A stretch of DNA of 64,000 nt from Kiritimatiellia bacterium (lineage in GTDB: Bacteria; Verrucomicrobiota; Kiritimatiellia; SLAD01): NCBI GenBank assembly GCA_007134735.1, contig SLKG01000037.1, positions 1-64,000 of the forward strand, written 5' to 3'. This document shows positions 57,790-64,000 of the stretch, in pieces (the stretch's first letter is position 1; each line of letters begins with the position of its first letter). The translations under genes and the position numbers were made by a program. Under the pieces are notes generated by a model, which was not told where the DNA came from, made no database searches, and was given only the letters and a program-made list of their open reading frames with translations.

Positions 57790-57957
57790 AAGTGTTCAGT
57801 AATCAGTGATCAGTATTCAGTAATTAGTAATCAGTATTCAGTGTTCGGTATGGAAGAGGAATGGAGGGAATATCCTTAATAGTCGACCATGCCGGACACC
57901 GCGCCATCATCGCACGATCGAAGTAACGCCCCACTGAATACTGATTACTGAACACTT
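57790..57957. repeat. Inverted repeat between convergent mazG and cysteine-cluster gene, no ORF inside
   Basis: aagtgttcagtaatcagtgatcagtattcagt (57790-57821) vs actgaatactgattactgaacactt (57933-57957); 18 nt contiguous plus 7 nt after a gap. Confidence 0.88.
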
Positions 57958-57965
57958 CTTACTTC

Positions 57966-58382
57966 TTACTTTCCCTCCGGCTTCGGCCGCCGCTTGTATC
58001 GCCAATCGATTTTCTTGCGGTCGAGATACCGTTCATATTCCTCCGGGCGGCTGAACCGGGCCTTGTAGGGCGAGGCAAAGTGTTCGCATGTGCCGACGGG
58101 CCACCCGTGGTCCCGGCAGATCTGCGGCCGGGTGTCGTATTCCCGGCACTGGTGATGGTCCGTGAGGGAGCGGCATCGGGCTCGTAGCTCGACGTGCCAT
58201 GCGTTCTCGTGATCAATGAATACGTTGACGTCCTCGTGCAGCAGGTACCAACGAATATCATCGTATTCCCGCTTGGTTTTCGGCGTGTCGATTTCAATGG
58301 CCATATAGCGGCAGCATTCCGCGCCGCATTCCCGGCAGGGCAGTGATTTTCGCGATGTACGGCAGTTTTTCTTTCTTGTCAT
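57966..58382 (-). CDS. YkgJ-like cysteine-cluster protein
   Basis: CRECGAECCRYMAIEI ... CRSLTDHHQCREYDTRPQICRDH. Confidence 0.87.
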   Translation of the reverse strand: MTRKKNCRTSRKSLPCRECGAECCRYMAIEIDTPKTKREYDDIRWYLLHEDVNVFIDHENAWHVELRARCRSLTDHHQCREYDTRPQICRDHGWPVGTCEHFASPYKARFSRPEEYERYLDRKKIDWRYKRRPKPEGK

Positions 58383-58484
58383 GCGGTGTTCCTCGAATTA
58401 CCGGGCAATACTATACGGGTTTATCACGATGCATCACGCCAAAAAAGTTCGCAAATTAACGGCAAACAGGGTTTAGTTCTCCGC

Positions 58485-60080
58485 ATGAAGAAAAGACGTA
58501 TTGTTTTCTGGCTGCTTCTACTTTTGTTTGCGGGCCTGGTATGCCTCTGGCTGTTTCATGTGCCTTACCGGCCGAACCGCATGTATCGCTTGATCCCCGC
58601 CCATGCGACTTTTGTGAGCACGCATATCGACCTGGCGGCGCACCGGGACGACTTCTTTGGAAATCCCATTGTCATGAGCTTGTTCCGGGTGATGGGGTTG
58701 GACATGACCGAGTGGCAACAGGAATGGAGTGAACCCGGAACGGCGTACTGGATTGATAAACTGCTGGCGGACCGGACGGTGATGGCTCATGTGCCCGCGC
58801 TGGGCCGCACGGGGGCGCCCGCCTGGATCGGGGTAAGTTGGGTCGGGGCCGAAAGCATAAAACTCCGGTGGATGCTTAAACGGGGCCGCTTGGAGGATAT
58901 GACGAGGGTGGATCATCATGCGGGCGGGATGTTCTGGCGCGTTGATGGAGAACCCGGCGACCGGGAGTTCCTGTCCCTGGCCGTTGTGGAAGGCATGGTC
59001 GTGGCGGCCTGGTCCCCGGATCGGAACGCTGTGCAATATGCCTTGGACGCCTATAACGGGACCATTCGGTCGATAGCCTCCGGACGGGGCGGCATCGAGC
59101 AGGGATTGGCTCCGGGGAACGGGTTCGATCCGCGATGCACGGAATCGGCGATGAGCTGGGGTTGGTATGATCCGGGCGCGGACCCTGCCGGATATTTCCC
59201 ATTGTATTTCTCATTTGACCGAATTGATTCCGACGGCATGCGGGGCGCGGTCTGCGCGGCGCGGCCGGAGCGTTGGGAGCGGATTCCCCTGGTGGGGATT
59301 GAGGCACTGGGCCAATTGCTGGGACCGTTGCCCTTCACGTTGGTGGGAGCGCATCCGGACGGATTCTGGGCCTTATGGGATCAATTTGCCCCGGAAGCCT
59401 GGAACGCGGCGATCGAGCACACGCTGCGCGCCGTACCGATTGAAGGTCCGGTAATCGTATCCGTCATGGGGAATGAATATGGCGGGCGTTTTTTCGGGAT
59501 CGGGGTGCCCTCGTTGTTGCTGGCCGCGTACGTGGGGGACGAGGAAACCGGCATCCGGGCCGCCAAGGAAACGCTGGATCGGTTAAACGCGCAATATCGA
59601 TGGGGATTGGTTCCGGAAACCGGTCACGTCGGTGATCAGCCGATCTATGTGGTCGAAAGCACGTCGGACACCGCGTATGCCCGGTTCCGCTATCGTGATC
59701 GGATCGCGTACACGCAGCGGAACGGCTGGTTCCTGGCGGCCAGCCATGCCGATGCCTTGATGAAGCTGATGTCGCGATCCGAGCGTATCGAGGCCGTGGT
59801 GGAAGCCGACGAAGGGCCGTGGCGGACGGGCCTCATGGAGGCCGAAGACGCCGCTTACGGCTGGATCGATTTGAGCAGCGCCGCGACCGTGATCCGGACG
59901 GCCCTCATGGCCTGGTCCCTGAAGCTTTTGTTTGAAGACCCCGTGGAAACGGAAGACACCCGTCGGCATTTGAATGAGGCACGGGCCTGGGTGGACGCCA
60001 TGGCCCCCATGCTCCGCATGCAGTTGTGGCTCGACGCCGACGGCGAAATGAAAACGCTGAAGTTTGAATTAGGAGAATAA
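58485..60080 (+). CDS. Hypothetical membrane-anchored protein
   Basis: N-terminal TM RRIVFWLLLLLFAGLVCLWLF followed by a long extracytoplasmic domain. Confidence 0.75.
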   Translation: MKKRRIVFWLLLLLFAGLVCLWLFHVPYRPNRMYRLIPAHATFVSTHIDLAAHRDDFFGNPIVMSLFRVMGLDMTEWQQEWSEPGTAYWIDKLLADRTVMAHVPALGRTGAPAWIGVSWVGAESIKLRWMLKRGRLEDMTRVDHHAGGMFWRVDGEPGDREFLSLAVVEGMVVAAWSPDRNAVQYALDAYNGTIRSIASGRGGIEQGLAPGNGFDPRCTESAMSWGWYDPGADPAGYFPLYFSFDRIDSDGMRGAVCAARPERWERIPLVGIEALGQLLGPLPFTLVGAHPDGFWALWDQFAPEAWNAAIEHTLRAVPIEGPVIVSVMGNEYGGRFFGIGVPSLLLAAYVGDEETGIRAAKETLDRLNAQYRWGLVPETGHVGDQPIYVVESTSDTAYARFRYRDRIAYTQRNGWFLAASHADALMKLMSRSERIEAVVEADEGPWRTGLMEAEDAAYGWIDLSSAATVIRTALMAWSLKLLFEDPVETEDTRRHLNEARAWVDAMAPMLRMQLWLDADGEMKTLKFELGE

Positions 60081-60126
60081 AAAACTTTCGATTCCGATTT
60101 TTGATTGTTAGAAGGCCAGAAATGAT

Positions 60127-60326
60127 CTCGCAAAGGCGCAGAGATCGCAAAGATGGATGAAAACAGTATAGGCAGGGAAATCGTCGACGCTGCGCTGAAG
60201 CTCACCGGCATGAAACTCGGTTACCTGCTGAACTTCGGCGAGGCGTTGATGAAAAACGGAATCACGCGAACAGTCAATGGTCTTTCCTGTTGAGGAATTT
60301 CTTTGCGATCTTGGCGGCTTGGCGAG
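60127..60326. mobile_element. Small inverted-repeat-bracketed element with GxxExxY remnant
   Basis: ctcgcaaaggcgcagagatcgcaaag (60127-60152) vs ctttgcgatcttggcggcttggcgag (60301-60326): 22/26 paired. Confidence 0.6.
60153..60293 (+). pseudogene. Internally deleted GxxExxY protein remnant (46 aa)
   Basis: MDENSIGREIVDAALKL|TGMKLGYLLNFGEALMKNGITRTVNGLSC: N-terminal helix joined directly to the C-terminal segment; GPGLLE-x-Y core absent. Confidence 0.75.
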
Positions 60327-60404
60327 AGAAGAATATTCGAACAAGCCTCCGGGCGTACACCGCTTCGCGGCGCCGCTCAAGGGCGACGATGAAGGGGGGC
60401 CAGC

Positions 60405-60683
60405 ATGATCGAGGCGGAACTGAAGGAGCGCACGAAGAAGTTCGAATTGCGCGCCATTGATGTGGTTGAGGCCCTGCCGGGCGGTATGGCGTCCGAGATC
60501 ATAGCGCGTCAATTGGTTGGTGCCGCGACGACTGTTGGGGCGAATTATCGTGCCGTATGCCGTTCGAAATCGGATGCCGATTTCATCTATAAGCTGACGG
60601 TTGTAGAAGAAGAAGCGGATGAAAGCGGTTTTGGGTTGGAGATCATATCGAAAATCGAAAATCTAAAATCAAAAATGGAGTAG
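60405..60683 (+). CDS. Four-helix-bundle (S23/IVP-type) protein
   Basis: ERTKKFELRAIDVVEALPGGMASEIIARQLVGAATTVGANYRAVCRSKSDADFIYKLTVVEEEADES; C-term ISKIENLKSKME encoded in repeat. Confidence 0.85.
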   Translation: MIEAELKERTKKFELRAIDVVEALPGGMASEIIARQLVGAATTVGANYRAVCRSKSDADFIYKLTVVEEEADESGFGLEIISKIENLKSKME

Positions 60684-60696
60684 GGATCCCCGCATT

Positions 60697-61203
60697 ATGC
60701 AAAAAACCCCCATTAGCACGAGAATGACCGTGGCTTTTGCCACGGGTTTCGGTCTGGGATTGAGCCCGGTCATGTCGGGTACGGTAGGCAGTCTATGGGG
60801 CGTGGTCCTGGTGCTGGCCATGGCGCCGCTATCCGTGCCGTGGTATGCACTGACCGCTTTTCTGCTGGTCCTGCTGGCCGTTCCCGTTTGCGATGTGGCC
60901 GAGCGTTATTTCCAGAAAAAGGACGATGGACGAATCGTGGCCGATGAATTCATGACGTTTCCGATTTGCATGATCGGCCTTCCGGTAAGTCTCGAATTCT
61001 GGTGGGTCCTGCCCATGGCCTTTGTGACCAACCGGATGTTCGATATATTTAAACTGCCGCCCGCCCGGCAATTCGAGCGTATGGGAGGGGGTGCGGGAGT
61101 GGTGTTCGACGACGCCGCCGCATCGGCGTACAGCCTGATCCTCAATCACGCCCTGTTTCGCCTCATAGTCGGGCTGGGGATTGTCGAATATCTGCTTGGA
61201 TAG
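60697..61203 (+). CDS. pgpA: Phosphatidylglycerophosphatase A
   Basis: FATGFGLGLSPVMSGTVGSLWG; DDGRIVADEFMTFPICMIGLP; RMFDIFKLPPARQFERMGGGAGVVFDD. Confidence 0.95.
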   Translation: MQKTPISTRMTVAFATGFGLGLSPVMSGTVGSLWGVVLVLAMAPLSVPWYALTAFLLVLLAVPVCDVAERYFQKKDDGRIVADEFMTFPICMIGLPVSLEFWWVLPMAFVTNRMFDIFKLPPARQFERMGGGAGVVFDDAAASAYSLILNHALFRLIVGLGIVEYLLG

Positions 61204-61320
61204 GATGGATCCGGGCGGTGATGTCCCGGCCGGCCTTATGGGTTGCGTCCGTGGGGGCCGCGTGGTATGTGTATTCCATCAGCCGGACGGGATGAGTCCC
61301 CGTTCGATGACCGTCGGACG

Positions 61321-61397
61321 GTGGGTGTAGCTCAGCTGGTTAGAGCGCCAGGTTGTGGCCCTGGAGGCCGCGGGTTCAAGTCCCGTCACTCACCCCA
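61321..61397 (+). tRNA. tRNA-His (anticodon GUG), CCA encoded
   Basis: GTGGGTG-TA-GCTC...GAGC-G-CCAGG-TTGTGGC-CCTGG-...-GCGGG-TTCAAGT-CCCGT-CACTCAC-C-CCA; G at 61320 available as G-1. Confidence 0.96.
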
Positions 61398-61479
61398 TCC
61401 CCGCATGTTCTTCCTTTTCCTTGCTGGGAGCTCATGCCGGTGTATGGGATCCGTCCGGATTCAAGGGGAAGCCGTCTTT

Positions 61480-62403
61480 ATGCCGATGATGAAACCATCC
61501 TGTCCCACGCTTGCGCTGCTTTTATTCGGATTGATCGCATGTGCGGCTCCGGCGCAGGGCGGATCTCCGGCGCGGCGCGTTGTAAGCCTTGCGCCCAGCC
61601 TGACCGAACTGATTTTCGATCTTGGATTGGAAGCCCACCTGGTCGGCCGGTCAAGTGCCTGTGATTATCCCCCGGAGGCGCTGGCCCTTCCGGTAGCCGG
61701 CCCGTTCGGCAAGCCCAATACCGAACAGTTGCAGTATTTGCGCGCGGACCTTGTGCTCGCCACGGATCTGGAACGTCCCGGATTATTGCAGGCGCTTCGG
61801 CGCGCCGGCACGGAGACGCTTGTGCTTCCTTGTGAGAGCTGGGATCAGTTGATGGTTGCGGCGGTAACCATAGCCGAAGCGTTGGGTGATCCGGAAGCCG
61901 GTCGGACATGGTCCGGGGAGATGAACGGTCGGCGCCAGGCACTCGAAAGGCGCGTGAACGCGTTTTACGAATCACGCGAGCGGCCGCGCGTATATCTGGA
62001 GATTTGGGGGCGTCCGCCGACAACGGCCGGCGCCGGCACGATATTGAACGAGACCGTGACCATGGCCGGGGGGCGCAATATAGCGGGCGGGTTGCGGACG
62101 GGGTACCGGCCCATAAGCAGCGAATGGGTGATTCGCGAAGATCCGGACGTGATTGTTTTCGCTTATATGCTTCCGGGACACGAACCGGCTGAAGCCCTGC
62201 GGACGCGTAAGGGATGGTCCTCCCTGCGCGCGGTACGGAAAGGTGCGATGTGTGACGGGATCCCTCCTGATTGGCTTCTCCGGCCGGGTCCACGGCTGAT
62301 ACGGGGTGCGGAAGCCCTGGCGCAATGCCTGATGGACATGTCGGAAGAAAGGGAACATGCCGGGGGCGATGGAAACAGGCAAACGGTCGACCCGGGAGAG
62401 TGA
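61480..62403 (+). CDS. btuF: BtuF-like periplasmic substrate-binding protein
   Basis: RRVVSLAPSLTELIFDLGLEAHLVGRSSACDYPPEA; followed by FecCD permease and ABC ATPase. Confidence 0.85.
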   Translation: MPMMKPSCPTLALLLFGLIACAAPAQGGSPARRVVSLAPSLTELIFDLGLEAHLVGRSSACDYPPEALALPVAGPFGKPNTEQLQYLRADLVLATDLERPGLLQALRRAGTETLVLPCESWDQLMVAAVTIAEALGDPEAGRTWSGEMNGRRQALERRVNAFYESRERPRVYLEIWGRPPTTAGAGTILNETVTMAGGRNIAGGLRTGYRPISSEWVIREDPDVIVFAYMLPGHEPAEALRTRKGWSSLRAVRKGAMCDGIPPDWLLRPGPRLIRGAEALAQCLMDMSEEREHAGGDGNRQTVDPGE

Positions 62404-62456
62404 ATGCCGCTTTGGCGCTTTCTTGAAGGCCGGGTCCGTGTTATTCCGGTTGGATC

Positions 62457-63434
62457 ATGCAATACAAACGTAATCGTGCCTTTCGGCTTGTGCTGGTGTT
62501 GAGCCCGCCCCTTATTGTGTTGGCGGTGTTTCTCGGCGACGAATGGCATCGGCCCTGGATGCTGTTGGAGGCCGAACGCGCGGGCATACTCGAACTCCGC
62601 GCCTGGCGCGTATTGCTTGGGGGGGTGGTGGGCGCTTCACTGGCGGTATCGGGCGCGGTTCTGCAGACCTTGTTGCGCAATCCGCTGGCCGAACCTTATG
62701 TGCTGGGGCTGTCGTCCGGTGCGGGACTGGCCACGGTCGTGGCGCTGGTTGCGGGAGCCGCCGCGTGGGGAGTCTTCGCGTTGCCCGCCGCCGGCTTTCT
62801 GGGGGCGCTGATCAGCCTGGCGGTTGTGTACCGGCTGGCCCGGTCGGGCGCCACGACCACGTCCCATACCTTGATCCTGGCCGGGGTTATCTGGGGTTCC
62901 CTCTGCGGCAGTGTCCTGATGTTTCTGGTGTCGCAGTCCACCGCGGAAGGGTTGCGCGCCGTCATGTGGTGGATGCTGGGCGATCTGCAGGTATACGACA
63001 CACGCCTGCTCCAGGCGGTGGCCTGCCTGAACGGCGCGGCCCTGCTGGGTCTCCTGCTCATGGCCCGGGATCTCAATGTAATGTGGCTGGGCGATGAAGC
63101 GGCCGGCCATATCGGGCTGAATCCCGAACGGCTGAAGGTAATGGCCCTGGGCGGGGCGGCCGTGTTGGCGGCTTCCGCGGTAAGCGTGAGCGGATTGATC
63201 GCGTTTGTAGGGCTGGTCGCGCCGCATGCCGTACGGGCGCTGGTAGGGCCGGATCATCGCCGGTTGATTCCGGCCTGCGCGTTGGCGGGGGCCGTATTCC
63301 TGGTCTGGGCGGATGGGATCGGGCGGACCATCCTGTTCCCGATCGAAGTGCCGGTGGGCGTGTTGACCGCTCTCACGGGGGCGCCTTTCTTTCTTGTATT
63401 GCTCCGGCGCCGGCATCGGACGATGTGGAAATAA
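62457..63434 (+). CDS. btuC: FecCD/BtuC-family permease
   Basis: RAWRVLLGGVVGASLAVSGAVLQTLLRNPLAEPYVLGLSSGAGLATV; GLIAFVGLVAPHAVRALVGPDHR. Confidence 0.93.
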   Translation: MQYKRNRAFRLVLVLSPPLIVLAVFLGDEWHRPWMLLEAERAGILELRAWRVLLGGVVGASLAVSGAVLQTLLRNPLAEPYVLGLSSGAGLATVVALVAGAAAWGVFALPAAGFLGALISLAVVYRLARSGATTTSHTLILAGVIWGSLCGSVLMFLVSQSTAEGLRAVMWWMLGDLQVYDTRLLQAVACLNGAALLGLLLMARDLNVMWLGDEAAGHIGLNPERLKVMALGGAAVLAASAVSVSGLIAFVGLVAPHAVRALVGPDHRRLIPACALAGAVFLVWADGIGRTILFPIEVPVGVLTALTGAPFFLVLLRRRHRTMWK

Positions 63435-63438
63435 GGAA

Positions 63439-64000
63439 ATGACGGATAATAGTCACAGCCTGCCGAAGAATTCCGGGATGTCTCCGGATGAGCCGGCCTC
63501 GGCCCTCGAAGTGCGCGACGTAACGGCCGGATACGGGGACCGGATGGTGTTACGGAATCTTTCCTGCCGCATGCCGAGCGGAGGTTGCAGTGGGATTATT
63601 GGGCCGAACGGCTCGGGCAAGACGACCTTGTTGCGCGTATTGAGCGGCGCGCTGGTCCCTGTTTCGGGATGGGTCGGGCTGGAAGGGCGGCTTCTCCGCG
63701 ATATGCCCCGGCGCGCATTGGCGCGGCGAATGGCCTGTGTTCCGCAATTCCTGGATATTCCGGTTTCGTTTACCGTGGAAGAACTGGTGGCACTCGGACG
63801 GACGCCGCACGTGTCGCCCCTGCGCGCATTGGGGGAGCATGACCGGCTCGTTATCCGCGAGGCCATGCACATGACCGATCTGACCGGCCGCGAAGACCGG
63901 CTGATGGATGAGTTGAGCGGCGGAGAGCGCCACCGATGCCGTATCGCCATGGCGCTGGCGCAGGAACCGGAGTGGTTGCTGTTGGATGAACCCACGGCTC
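63439..64000 (+). CDS. btuD: ABC transporter ATP-binding protein (BtuD/FecE-like), truncated by window end
   Basis: ALEVRDVTAGYGDRMVLRNLS, IIGPNGSGKTTLLRVLSG, MDELSGGERHRCRIAMALAQEPEWLLLDEPTA. Confidence 0.9.
   Translation, partial: MTDNSHSLPKNSGMSPDEPASALEVRDVTAGYGDRMVLRNLSCRMPSGGCSGIIGPNGSGKTTLLRVLSGALVPVSGWVGLEGRLLRDMPRRALARRMACVPQFLDIPVSFTVEELVALGRTPHVSPLRALGEHDRLVIREAMHMTDLTGREDRLMDELSGGERHRCRIAMALAQEPEWLLLDEPTA

Noticed and set aside
61204-61479. Cobalamin riboswitch upstream of the btuF-like gene
   Set aside because: Region contains tRNA-His and no recognisable B12-box or conserved junction; substrate of the importer is therefore left open.

Overview
This 64 kb window is GC-rich bacterial chromosome. 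Gene content (dapL-type lysine synthesis, S23/GxxExxY ORFs, many REP-like hairpin families) is compatible with a PVC-type lineage such as Kiritimatiellota/Lentisphaerae, but that placement is inference. Most of it is housekeeping and metabolic: rpiB, ssb, an RRM protein, a D-aminoacylase-like hydrolase, dapL/dapF, an opp/dpp-type peptide ABC transporter, a GH20-like glycosidase, a SulP permease, a xanthine-dehydrogenase-type cluster with two amidohydrolases, rplM-rpsI, argJ-argB-argD, argG, lysA, dapA, dapB, folK, mazG, pgpA and the start of a btuFCD-type importer, plus four tRNAs (Arg, Pro, Ser, His). No rRNA, CRISPR array, transposase, integrase or reverse transcriptase was recognised. The most unusual signal is a set of small inverted-repeat-bracketed insertions. 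Two carry S23-type four-helix-bundle ORFs whose C-terminal codons are supplied by the repeat itself. One holds an internally deleted GxxExxY remnant, and several are empty hairpins. They, and several other REP-like repeat families, occupy nearly every intergenic junction of the argG-lysA-dapA-dapB-folK run. Other points of interest: an exact 109-bp-period satellite of REP-like hairpins, a 67-bp tandem repeat reproducing the 3' end of tRNA-Arg, three palindromes spaced exactly 32 bp apart, a HAD-like protein with degenerate catalytic motifs, and an uncharacterised three-gene operon starting with a possible sigma-like protein. All family calls come from reading the translations; no database search was run.
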